From Cellvibrio sp. UBA7671 (lineage in GTDB: Bacteria; Pseudomonadota; Gammaproteobacteria; Pseudomonadales; Cellvibrionaceae): a stretch of 64,000 bases of DNA. The notes under the pieces were generated by a model. That model was not told the origin of the DNA, did no database searches, and saw only the letters and a program-made list of their open reading frames with translations. Below, in pieces: positions 8,910 through 16,758 of the stretch; position 1 is the first letter of the stretch; the number at the start of each line of letters is the position of its first letter. The translations under genes and the position numbers were made by a program. The stretch lies in the NCBI GenBank assembly GCA_002483145.1, contig DLHJ01000003.1, positions 124,001 to 188,000 of the forward strand, in the 5' to 3' direction.

Positions 8910-8942
8910 AGGCTAATGCATTTGCATTAGCCTGTTTTTTTA
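8910..8942 (+). terminator. Rho-independent terminator
   Basis: Perfect 11-bp stem AGGCTAATGCA / TGCATTAGCCT with a TT loop, then GTTTTTTTTAT. Ends the short lysine-rich gene; the convergent 763-residue gene stops 60 bases further on. Confidence 0.9.
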
Positions 8943-9001
8943 TAGCGAAGATTTTTACCCTATATGCTTTGTAATGTTGCCTTTTTATAACAGTTCCTGG
9001 C

Positions 9002-11293
9002 TTATAAGGGCTCCAGCGCGAAGGCGGCCAAATCTGATGCATCCAGATACGAGAGCCGATCATAGCCGTTGGTTGCCAGTGCGGTTACATACACATGTTC
9101 AGCAAAAGCAGCCTTTCCTCCAGCAACACAAACACCTAACAATTGCGCGGGCGAAAATCCCTCGCGGTAAATGCTATTGCTATCGCGCGTGTAATTATCC
9201 GCATTGCCAATCACCATGCCACTGGCATTGGTAAAGCCTTGTTGCAATGCATCATTGCAGGTGCCTTTTTTCACCACAAAACTAAAGGTTGCAAAATTGT
9301 GTGGATGATAGGCGCGGAAGGCAACTTCAATATTGGCATTAGGCGGATAAGGCACAAAGCCACAGCAGTCAGACGAAACTTCGCTGCCATTCACTTTGAT
9401 TTTATAAATCGTCGCTTCACAGCGTTGGTTATCCACACGTGCACTCATGGTAAAGCCATCGGCATTGGCACCGTTCACTAACAAATACTCATCCGGTGCA
9501 TCGATGGAAGGCGCAAAGCTGGTGTAGTGCGGCACTTGGAAAATGTGTTTTGGAATTACTGCCAATTTGTTGCCGTTGACATCAAACAATTCCAGCACAA
9601 ATTCGTACAGGCCATCGGCAAATTGTGTTGAATCCACGCTCGCCGTAATGGTGTTTTGATCCCAGAGCGGGCTCAACTCCGGCGCATTAACCGGATTGGA
9701 TGCCGGAAATGCAGGCGGGATTATGTATAAATCATCCTGGCCGTTGAGCGATACCGGACCCAACTTAAAGGTATTCTGGCCAAAATGTTTATGGTTAAGT
9801 GCATCAAAATATTCATAGGTATAGGCCTTGTGTAGCGCCTGGCCTTTATGCAGAGACATTAGCGCAGTTGCAGGCGAATTGGACAAATCCGCATTGCGCA
9901 ATTGACGATAACTCCAGCGGTAATAGTACATGCCATTCGCGGGCAAACCGCTGCCAAATTGCACAACAAAATTGAGTGTGCCACCAAACGGCCGGCGATA
10001 ATTATCCAGCGCACTGCTGCCACCGGTCATAAACACATCGGTCAAACCCACATGGTTAAATAATTTCCCCTGGATCACCGAGTATTGATCAGCCTGTTTG
10101 ATATGGTTAACGCTTGCGCTGGAACCAATGGTTTTAATCCACACAATATCGCCATCAATGACATCATTACATTCCCAGCGCACACGCGGATCGGTAACGC
10201 GGATTGTGACTGAACTGCCGCACAGATAATCCCAATAAGTATTGCAAGGCACCGAGGGTTTATAAACGGTTGTCCAGACACCATTGATTAAATATTCCAC
10301 CCAAAAATACAAATCCGGTTTGTCACCATCATTCCAATAATGGAAAGTGACATCAAAGGCGCCGTTCAAATCGGTATAAGCCAAAGCGACTTGGTCGTAG
10401 CGGTAAAAATACGGCCACAGCCAGGAGACATGGCAAAAATAGGGATGGAAAAGTGCAAAATTTTCCACAATCGATTTGCGAATGGCCGCTGCGCTACCTG
10501 AGTTTAATTGGTTAAGGATTTTTGGTGATGAGAGTATCGCAGTCTGCGCGGCAACCAATTGCGCTGGCGCACTGGCCGCCTCCTCTGCAGTTTGTTTGCG
10601 CTCAGTTAAACGGCTCAATGGCGAACGGGAGCGCGCGCTCAACTCGGATGCTGCATTAAAATTAAAAGCGCGCACACCCGGCGGTTCTGGTTGCGGATTC
10701 AGCTCAGCAATCACTGGGCCTACTGGATCGAATATAGATGGATCAAAGGGTTCTGGCTCTGGAATCGGGAACGGCCATTGCGGTGTTGCGATAATTTCGG
10801 GAATTTTAATAATGATGCGATCCGGAATTTTACTGATTAATAGCCAGATCCTGTCCACTTCGCATATATGCACCCGCGCATGGCAAATACCGCGATCTTG
10901 CGTGAGCGTACCGAGCGAAAAATTTTTAATTACGCGCCCGCGCACCCGGCAGGAGCGACGCAACCAAAGCAGCGGATAATCGCGGGGAATTAACACCGGG
11001 TTGAGAAGCCCTTCGCGGTTGAAATCCAACACCACTTCAAAAGGTTTGAAACGCTCAAGCTCAGCGATAGTGGCAATGTCATCTATCGCTTTATCACCTG
11101 CAGGAGCGACCAACACTTTATACAAGCGCGGGTTCGCGCCCGCCGTTTTAAACTCCACGGCTTCACCGCGCACGGCGGTTTTTTCCAGCAACTTACCGCT
11201 GCGGGAAAACAAAAAAGCAACCAGGGGAATATCTTCCTCAGGTTTTCCATCGAACCTAAGCGGAATAACAAGATTGTCAAATGATGTGTTCAT
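9002..11293 (-). CDS. Large protein of unknown function (763 aa), divergent from the MNIO/RiPP genes
   Basis: I do not recognise this family. There is no signal peptide or membrane segment. The N-terminal 170 residues look beta-rich (carboxypeptidase-regulatory/transthyretin-like) and contain a Cys-bearing stretch SCRVRGRV...GICHARVHICEVDRIWL, followed by a Pro/Glu-rich linker (WPFPIPEPEPFDPSIFDP, NPQPEPPG). The middle (about 270-400) has many aromatic residues and several Cys (FHPYFCHVSWLWPYFYRY, CNTYWDYLCGSS), and the C-terminal half is beta-sandwich-like with further Cys (DNQRCEAT, SDCCGFVPYPP). Ribosome site GAGAGGA precedes the ATG. It is divergent from the Tat-peptide/DUF692 genes 505 bases away; a functional link is only suggested by position. 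Confidence 0.8.
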   Translation of the reverse strand: MNTSFDNLVIPLRFDGKPEEDIPLVAFLFSRSGKLLEKTAVRGEAVEFKTAGANPRLYKVLVAPAGDKAIDDIATIAELERFKPFEVVLDFNREGLLNPVLIPRDYPLLWLRRSCRVRGRVIKNFSLGTLTQDRGICHARVHICEVDRIWLLISKIPDRIIIKIPEIIATPQWPFPIPEPEPFDPSIFDPVGPVIAELNPQPEPPGVRAFNFNAASELSARSRSPLSRLTERKQTAEEAASAPAQLVAAQTAILSSPKILNQLNSGSAAAIRKSIVENFALFHPYFCHVSWLWPYFYRYDQVALAYTDLNGAFDVTFHYWNDGDKPDLYFWVEYLINGVWTTVYKPSVPCNTYWDYLCGSSVTIRVTDPRVRWECNDVIDGDIVWIKTIGSSASVNHIKQADQYSVIQGKLFNHVGLTDVFMTGGSSALDNYRRPFGGTLNFVVQFGSGLPANGMYYYRWSYRQLRNADLSNSPATALMSLHKGQALHKAYTYEYFDALNHKHFGQNTFKLGPVSLNGQDDLYIIPPAFPASNPVNAPELSPLWDQNTITASVDSTQFADGLYEFVLELFDVNGNKLAVIPKHIFQVPHYTSFAPSIDAPDEYLLVNGANADGFTMSARVDNQRCEATIYKIKVNGSEVSSDCCGFVPYPPNANIEVAFRAYHPHNFATFSFVVKKGTCNDALQQGFTNASGMVIGNADNYTRDSNSIYREGFSPAQLLGVCVAGGKAAFAEHVYVTALATNGYDRLSYLDASDLAAFALEPL

Positions 11294-11798
11294 GAAAAAA
11301 TCCTCTCAAGAAAAATGTTGGCCTTAATAAGCAAGGCATAAAACACATTTACGTAGTGAGGAAAATTGCTGTATTCGCCAGCCGGATAAATGCTTCACCG
11401 CAGCTTTCCCAAAAGGAAAACCACGCTGCACTACAAAGGCGCGACGAATAAGAAAGATAAAAAACACTAACCGGCAAATTTCCTTTTACGACTGGTGAAT
11501 GGTTCCACAGCCACTGGAAGTATCTCCTCTGGCGCTTCATCCCTGGTGCATCTGCGGAAGCGCCTTCATCCCAAAGGCAACGACTACCACACACTGTGAT
11601 GCTAAGCCTCCATACACACAGAAAGCTGTGATTTATTCATATCCCGTTCGGGTAATTAATCACAGTAAACAGCGCTCTTTTTTCACCGCCATCGCTTGCA
11701 GAGAAAGAGAATAATTTGAGGTAAGGGCAAAACGCCTTTCACTAGCAAGGAGGCAAGTTTTGTTCTTTAATCCCATTAATCTTTTTAGGAGAAGGACC
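11294..11798. other. Divergent intergenic region between the 763-aa gene and the RiPP-like genes
   Basis: 505 bases that must hold promoters for both directions. A minus-strand 81-codon frame (11349-11594) has no ribosome site and odd composition, so I do not count it. I see no clear long inverted repeat. Immediately before the downstream ATG lies the strong ribosome site AGGAGAAGG. Confidence 0.4.
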
Positions 11799-12170
11799 AT
11801 GTCAGAAGATAAATCAGTAGATACCAAAATCGATGAATCTGCCACTAAAGAGCGTCGCGATTTTTTGCGCAACTCAGTGCTGGCAGCAGGTGCGGTGGCT
11901 ACGTTGGCGGTAGCGGAATCTGCCAGCGCGCAAACCTGCTATGACGCGGGTGGCAATGTGATAAAAGCCACCGGCACTCAGGTTATCGATGTAGCCTTTA
12001 ATAGCAGTGACCTGGTGATGGATGATTTGTACAGTGTTATCAAACAATTAGGCAAGCTGACCGGCTGTTTAAATTGCGGCTTTAACGGTTTTGATTTACG
12101 TTTTCGCATCAATCCGGTAATCCGCCTGGATACACGTATTCCCGCTGCTGCAACCCTGTCACAACGCTAA
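11799..12170 (+). CDS. Tat-signal peptide precursor, candidate substrate of the adjacent MNIO enzyme
   Basis: 123 residues from the ATG at 11799, chosen for AGGAGAAGG just upstream; an earlier in-frame ATG at 11760-area gives an implausible N-terminus. The leader has a twin-arginine motif (ERRDFLRN, Arg19-Arg20), a hydrophobic Ala-rich segment and a likely signal-peptidase site after SASA (residue 44). The mature part of about 79 residues has exactly three Cys: C47 right after the cleavage site and C90/C93 in GCLNCGFNGFDLRFR. The gene lies 64 bases before a DUF692 oxidase gene, as metallophore/bufferin-type precursors do. It lacks the EGKCG repeats of known bufferins, so the substrate role is inference. 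Confidence 0.7.
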   Translation: MSEDKSVDTKIDESATKERRDFLRNSVLAAGAVATLAVAESASAQTCYDAGGNVIKATGTQVIDVAFNSSDLVMDDLYSVIKQLGKLTGCLNCGFNGFDLRFRINPVIRLDTRIPAAATLSQR

Positions 12171-12234
12171 GCCTTTTATTGCGCCGGTAAGTGCCCAGCG
12201 CATTTATCGGCGCGATTAATGTCGGGAGAAGGAA

Positions 12235-13170
12235 ATGCTGCCACAAAAATCACTGCGCAAACTCGGTGTAGGGGTTAATTATCACTGGGATTTTCAAGAT
12301 CTCATCTACACTCACCTCGACCGTATCGATTACATCGAAGTAAGCCCGGACATTTTTTGCGAAGAAGTTATCGCAGCAAACAACAGCCGTCACTTTCAGC
12401 TGGATGCGCGTAAATTGCAGGACGCACTCGCACTGGGGCGCAAATGCCCGGTAATTGTACATGGACTCGGTTTATCGCTCGGTTCTGCCAGTGGTTGGAA
12501 TGCTGACTATTTAACAATGCTCGACAATTACGAGGAACAACAACCTTTTTGTTGGCACAGCGAACATCTGGGTTTTACTCTGGTAAAAAATCCGGATGGA
12601 TCGGAAGACCATGCTGGCTTGCTGTTGCCAATGCCGTTTACAGCAGAAGCATTGGATTTACTTTGCCCGCGCATCCAACATTTGTGTACACGTTACAGCG
12701 CACCTTTCCTGATCGAGAACACCACCTATTATCTGCCGCATTTTTCCAGCCATGCACAGGCTTGGGATGAAATTGATTTTTTAAACCAACTACTCGCCCG
12801 CACAGATTGCGGACTCTTACTCGATTTATATAATTTTTATTGCAACGCGATCAATTTTGGCTTTGATCCTTACGCGGCATTGGCCCGTTTACAGTTTGAT
12901 CGTGTGATAGAAATTCATATTGCCGGTGGCGTTACTCATGAGGGTTTTCTATTGGATGTACACAGTAGTGAAGTGCCGGAAGAAGTATGGGCGCTGCTCG
13001 AATGGATTTTGCCGAAGTTGCCCAATCTTTGTGCCATCACCTATGAGTTACTTGAACAAGCATTGCCGCTAATGGGCGAGGCTCGCATTATCGCGCAATT
13101 GGATCGCTGCAAATCCCTGTGGAATTATTATCTGGATTGCCGCAAGGAGTTGGACAATGTCGCTGCTTGA
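12235..13170 (+). CDS. DUF692 multinuclear non-heme iron oxidative enzyme (MNIO, MbnB/BufB-like)
   Basis: 311 residues, the usual DUF692 length, a TIM-barrel. Candidate metal ligands of the family are all present: H76 (VHGLGLSLGS), H108 and H111 (WHSEHLG), E161 (LIENTTYY), D197 and N200 (LLLDLYNFY), H228 (IEIHIAGG), H243 (DVHSSEVP) and E271 (TYELLEQ). Known members (MbnB, TglH, bufferin BufB) use two or three irons to oxidise Cys residues of ribosomal peptides into oxazolone/thioamide, thiooxazole or related groups. The preceding gene encodes a Cys-containing exported peptide and the next gene, overlapping by 14 bases, a probable partner. Cytoplasmic; AGGAGAAGG-like site (GGGAGAAGGAA) before the ATG. 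Confidence 0.92.
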   Translation: MLPQKSLRKLGVGVNYHWDFQDLIYTHLDRIDYIEVSPDIFCEEVIAANNSRHFQLDARKLQDALALGRKCPVIVHGLGLSLGSASGWNADYLTMLDNYEEQQPFCWHSEHLGFTLVKNPDGSEDHAGLLLPMPFTAEALDLLCPRIQHLCTRYSAPFLIENTTYYLPHFSSHAQAWDEIDFLNQLLARTDCGLLLDLYNFYCNAINFGFDPYAALARLQFDRVIEIHIAGGVTHEGFLLDVHSSEVPEEVWALLEWILPKLPNLCAITYELLEQALPLMGEARIIAQLDRCKSLWNYYLDCRKELDNVAA

Positions 13171-13768
13171 TGTACAGCGCAGTCTGGTGGGTTTGACGCG
13201 CGGCTCAATGGGTGCGTATGAAAATGCCCTTCAGCTCACACCGGGTGAGCAAGAATGGTTAACGCAGATTCTGGATTCAAAAGGGTTGCAGGTTACCCAG
13301 CAAATTCAGCAGTGGTGGCGCATGAGCCGCGTATGTTCAACTGCCCCCCTGACAATAGAATTACTCAAACGCACTGGCCTTACCGACGTGATTGTTGAAT
13401 ACATCACTAACCAACCAGTACGCACCTTATTTTTTGCGGCGGAGCTGGAACAGTTTAAACAATTTTTAGAAAACCACGCACAGGTCGATACCACTACTAA
13501 AACGCTGATTGCATTTGAAGCGGGCATAAAATCCGCTAGCCAACTGGCGTCTGCCAATTTAACGACACCGACTTTTTCACTATCGCTCAAATTTGAACAG
13601 AATCCGCTCGAACTTTTTACCGCCCTGCTCACGGGAACGCCGTTGCCCTCCGCAGATTCCCAAGGGTTTCAACTTGTTGTTGATTCAACTCTGGAGACGT
13701 TATGGCGCTGCTATCGCAACGGCGCCATCTCAACACATTCGCCTTATGAACAAGTTGCCGCCCGATAA
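13157..13768 (+). CDS. Probable MNIO partner protein (DUF2063/BufC/MbnC position)
   Basis: 203 residues starting within the end of the DUF692 gene (14-base overlap), so tightly coupled. By position and size it matches the partner subunit that accompanies MNIO enzymes and binds the precursor leader (MbnC, TglI, BufC). The N-terminal half is helical (LLDVQRSLVGLTRG, TPGEQEWLTQILDS, IQQWWRMSRVCSTAP). The C-terminal half mixes strands and a helix that ends ETLWRCYRNGAIS. Sequence similarity to canonical DUF2063 is weak by eye, so the role is inferred from context. Confidence 0.65.
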   Translation: MSLLDVQRSLVGLTRGSMGAYENALQLTPGEQEWLTQILDSKGLQVTQQIQQWWRMSRVCSTAPLTIELLKRTGLTDVIVEYITNQPVRTLFFAAELEQFKQFLENHAQVDTTTKTLIAFEAGIKSASQLASANLTTPTFSLSLKFEQNPLELFTALLTGTPLPSADSQGFQLVVDSTLETLWRCYRNGAISTHSPYEQVAAR

Positions 13769-13849
13769 CACTGGGGGTACGCCAGCGAACAGACTATCTC
13801 TCCGCCAAAAATTACAATGAAATCTGTCTATCACAACGAGCAATACATC

Positions 13850-14068
13850 ATGAACACTACAAAAATAATTGCCATCGCCCTGCTTGTCCTTGGCATATTA
13901 GGTTTGGCTTACGGCGGATTCAGTTATACCAAAGAAACTCACGAGACCAATATCGGCCCACTGAAGCTAAGCGTTAAAGAAGAGCAACGGGTCAACATTC
14001 CCATTTCATTGGGTATTGGTTGCTTGTTGTTTGGCAGTTTGTTGTTGGTATTGCGCAATAAATTTTAA
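13850..14068 (+). CDS. Small two-helix inner-membrane protein
   Basis: 72 residues from the ATG at 13850; a longer in-frame start at 13817 would overlap the preceding intergenic sequence with no ribosome site. Transmembrane helix about 4-21 (IIAIALLVLGILGLAYGG), a periplasmic stretch rich in charged residues (TKETHETNIGPLKLSVKEEQ), and a second helix about 48-66. It resembles the widespread small conserved membrane proteins of Proteobacteria with the same YTKETH...GPL pattern, of unknown function. Lies 81 bases after the MNIO partner gene; whether it belongs to that operon is unclear. Confidence 0.7.
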   Translation: MNTTKIIAIALLVLGILGLAYGGFSYTKETHETNIGPLKLSVKEEQRVNIPISLGIGCLLFGSLLLVLRNKF

Positions 14069-14246
14069 TTCTCCGCCTCGCCAGAGCGCGTACGCCGTGC
14101 GCGCAATAGAATAAAATCCAATCTTGTTAACAACACCTCTATGCGCTATCACCCCGGATAGCCTACACTTCGCTCACCAGTCATTTTCTGGTTGAATAAA
14201 AAACTACACCTCCTGTCGCTTCCAATTAATATCCGGGTTTTATTGA

Positions 14247-15137
14247 ATGCACCAATTCATGTGGATACTTGTGCTGGCAATTATTGCCGGTGTTGCCAAC
14301 GCTCAAGCTCCTGCAAATCCCGCCCCACAGACCTTGGTTGTGACGCATAAACTCCCCGATTTTGGCGATTTAAAACGCAAAACCTTCGAGCAGCAGGTTA
14401 TTCAATTGGCACTGGAAAAAACCCAGAAAAAAGTCGGTGCATTTGAGATGGTGCCTGTGAACGTCATTTCCCGCACCCATGCCATAGCTGCACTCAGCCA
14501 AAACCTCTACCAAAATTTTGTGATGGTACTCAGCTACGAAGATGCGCTGGTAGAGAGCGGCAACCTTATCTATATTCCGTTTCCCGTCGAGTTAGGTGCG
14601 CTGAGTTATCGCATCTGCTATGCCAATAAAAAATTCACTACGCAAGTGCAGCAGATTGAAAATTTAAGTCAGCTTAGACACTACAAAATGGGTGTGGGCG
14701 CCGGTTGGCTGGATGCAAAAATTTTACAGCACCACGGCGTGCCGATTGTGGAGGGGAGCAATATCACCGGCCTGTTCCGTATGACCCAAGCCGGCCGCGC
14801 TGATCTATTCTGCCCCAGTCCGACCGAATATTTTCATGAGTTGAAGACGGCCAAAATATCCGATCTTCAATTGGAAAATAAACTCGCCCTCTATTATCCC
14901 CTGCCTAAATTTTTGTTTAGTCACAAGAGCAATCAAGTACTGATGGATCGCCTCAAAGAAGGTATTGAGATCGCCTATAAAGATGGCTCTTATCAACATT
15001 TATGGCGCGCAGCGCATGAGGAAGATTTAAAGCGCGCAAAATTGGACGAACGCCATTTTATTAACATGGACAATCCTTTTATTACGACACTGAAGGATGA
15101 TTACAAACAGTATCTGTTCAATCCGCTTACATATTGA
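14247..15137 (+). CDS. Periplasmic solute-binding-like protein (SBP_bac_3 type)
   Basis: 296 residues with a cleavable signal peptide (about 1-20, ends VANAQA). The rest has the two-lobe pattern of family 3 periplasmic binding proteins: LVVTHKLPDF at the start, LRHYKMGVGAGWLDAKIL as the hinge, GLFRMTQAGRADLF for the second lobe, and a C-terminal MDRLKEGIEIAYKDGSYQHLW helix. No ABC permease or kinase is nearby, so it may be a sensor-like or orphan binding protein. The family relationship is by motif; the ligand is unknown. Confidence 0.8.
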   Translation: MHQFMWILVLAIIAGVANAQAPANPAPQTLVVTHKLPDFGDLKRKTFEQQVIQLALEKTQKKVGAFEMVPVNVISRTHAIAALSQNLYQNFVMVLSYEDALVESGNLIYIPFPVELGALSYRICYANKKFTTQVQQIENLSQLRHYKMGVGAGWLDAKILQHHGVPIVEGSNITGLFRMTQAGRADLFCPSPTEYFHELKTAKISDLQLENKLALYYPLPKFLFSHKSNQVLMDRLKEGIEIAYKDGSYQHLWRAAHEEDLKRAKLDERHFINMDNPFITTLKDDYKQYLFNPLTY

Positions 15138-15381
15138 ATTGATCGACCACCAGCCGGTGCTCGCCATCAAACACCGGCAGGCACCACCCCTATCTGCAAA
15201 AAAACCCTCCTCTCTGTAACCAAACGTCGGGAAATGTAAAAAGCATTGCGGGCTTATTCCTTGCATACTAGCCTCACAACTTAATGCGCCACGTTTCAAT
15301 TGCTGGCTTTTCAACAGAAAGATTGCACCAGCAACATAAGCCGATTGTTTACTAAAAGAATTGCTTCAAATTAATCAACTG

Positions 15382-16551
15382 ATGGATATGTTCATGTTTG
15401 CGTCTGTAAATCGTTTGTCGCGCGGCCAGCGCTGGTTAGCGGCTATCGCTGTGGTTCTCGTCTTGCTACTGGTGTGGTTTTTTGGTGTGCGTAAACCAGC
15501 GGAAAAACTACCGCCGCCACCGAATCCCTGGATGGGGCCTACCCCTGTACATGTGGTGAAAGTGACCAAAGAAGATTTGAAAGTGCACATAAAAGCGATT
15601 GGCAACGTAGCGCCACTCAATACGGTGACAGTGCGCAGCCGCGCCGATGGGCAATTGCTGCGAGTGTTGTTTGAAGAGGGGCAGCAGGTGAAAGCAGGCG
15701 AGTTATTGGCCGAGATCGACCCTGCGACTTATAAAGTCCAACTGGATCAAGCGGAAGGGACGCTGCAAGAAACCCGCGCGCAGTTAAAAAACGCGGAAGA
15801 AGACTTACGCTTATACGAACAACTGCTGACCAAAAATTCCATTGCCAAACAACAGTATGACAAGCAGGTTTCGCTGGTAGAGCAATTGCGCGGCACGTTA
15901 AAAAATCATACCGCACAGCTGGATGACGCGCGCCTGCAGCTGTCTTACACACGCATTACCGCCCCCATTACCGGGCGCCTGGGGCTGCGCCGCGTGGACG
16001 TGGGCAACCTGGTAAAAACCGGCGATGCCAACGGCTTAGTGACTATCACCCAAACCCAGCCGATTGCGGTCTCTTTCACCATACCGGAAAACCAATTGGT
16101 GGCCGTGCGTGGTGCATATCTGGCCGCTGAAAAAGCCTCTACGGCGTTAACGGTTGAAGCCTGGGATCGCACTGAGCAGAGTTTATTAGCAACCGGCAAA
16201 CTCACTACGCTCGATAACCAAATCGATACCGCCACCGGTACCCTGCGCTTGAAAGCCCAGTTCGACAACACCGACGACAGCCTCTTTCCCAATCAATTTG
16301 TGAATGCGCGCCTGCACTTGAGCACACTTGATGGCGCTGTGACCATTCCTATCGATGCAGTGCAATACGGGTCCAAAGGGACTTATGTGTATGTAATTGA
16401 AGAAGGCAAAGCCAAGATCCGCCCGATTAAATTGGGCTCACTTGAAGGTCCGCGCACCTCCGTATTGGAAGGTTTGACCGAAGGTGAGCAGGTGGTGTTG
16501 GAGGGGATCGACCGCCTCTGGGAAGGCAAAGAAGTGAAGGTGATGGAATAA
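15382..16551 (+). CDS. mdtA: RND efflux periplasmic adaptor (MdtA-like membrane fusion protein)
   Basis: About 389 residues from the first ATG (15382); two further ATGs at 15388 and 15394 and an upstream TTG are possible starts, none with a strong ribosome site. N-terminal membrane anchor (about 17-37, WLAAIAVVLVLLLVWFFGV), biotinyl-lipoyl halves (GNVAPLNTVTVRSRADG and ITAPITGRLGLRRVDVGN), a coiled-coil hairpin (about 115-190) and the beta-barrel/MP domains. This is the adaptor that links inner-membrane RND pumps to a TolC-type channel. First gene of an mdtABC-like operon; no outer-membrane channel gene is present. Confidence 0.9.
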   Translation: MDMFMFASVNRLSRGQRWLAAIAVVLVLLLVWFFGVRKPAEKLPPPPNPWMGPTPVHVVKVTKEDLKVHIKAIGNVAPLNTVTVRSRADGQLLRVLFEEGQQVKAGELLAEIDPATYKVQLDQAEGTLQETRAQLKNAEEDLRLYEQLLTKNSIAKQQYDKQVSLVEQLRGTLKNHTAQLDDARLQLSYTRITAPITGRLGLRRVDVGNLVKTGDANGLVTITQTQPIAVSFTIPENQLVAVRGAYLAAEKASTALTVEAWDRTEQSLLATGKLTTLDNQIDTATGTLRLKAQFDNTDDSLFPNQFVNARLHLSTLDGAVTIPIDAVQYGSKGTYVYVIEEGKAKIRPIKLGSLEGPRTSVLEGLTEGEQVVLEGIDRLWEGKEVKVME

Positions 16552-16552
16552 C

Positions 16553-16715
16553 GTAGGTTGCTGCGGGCCGCGCAGGCTGAGGAACGAACCTCAACGTGAC
16601 CATCTCGCCACCTGCACCGAAACTCTATTCAAAGCTCCATTTGGTTTTTGGTGGGCGCGGCGAGATGGATATGTTGCGGTTCGCAGGCTCAGCCTGCGCG
16701 GCCCGCAGCAACCTA
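16553..16715. repeat. MITE-like palindromic repeat, copy 1 (163 bp)
   Basis: Terminal inverted repeats are perfect for 28 bases: TAGGTTGCTGCGGGCCGCGC plus AGGCTGAG at the left is found inverted at the right end. The inner arms contain GAACCGCAACAT-type and CCATCTCGCC / GGCGAGATGG pairs around an asymmetric centre (CACCGAAACTC...AAAGCTCCATTTGG). The element starts one base after the mdtA-like stop codon. Related copies lie at 19833-19969 and 38579-38750. No coding capacity. Confidence 0.85.
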
Positions 16716-16758
16716 AAAAGCGCCCTGTTTGAAGTTTCTTATTAATTAGAGATAACCA

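Noticed and set aside
11349-11594. 81-codon minus-strand frame in the RiPP/763-aa intergenic region
   Set aside because: Odd composition, no ribosome site, would sit in the shared promoter region.
15151-15186. GCCGGTG...CACCGGC inverted repeat after the periplasmic binding protein gene
   Set aside because: No T run follows and the loop is long, so I do not call a terminator.
16553-16715. Palindromic repeat considered as a Rho-independent terminator of mdtA
   Set aside because: It recurs in near-identical form elsewhere, is far too long and has no T run; it fits a mobile repeat better.
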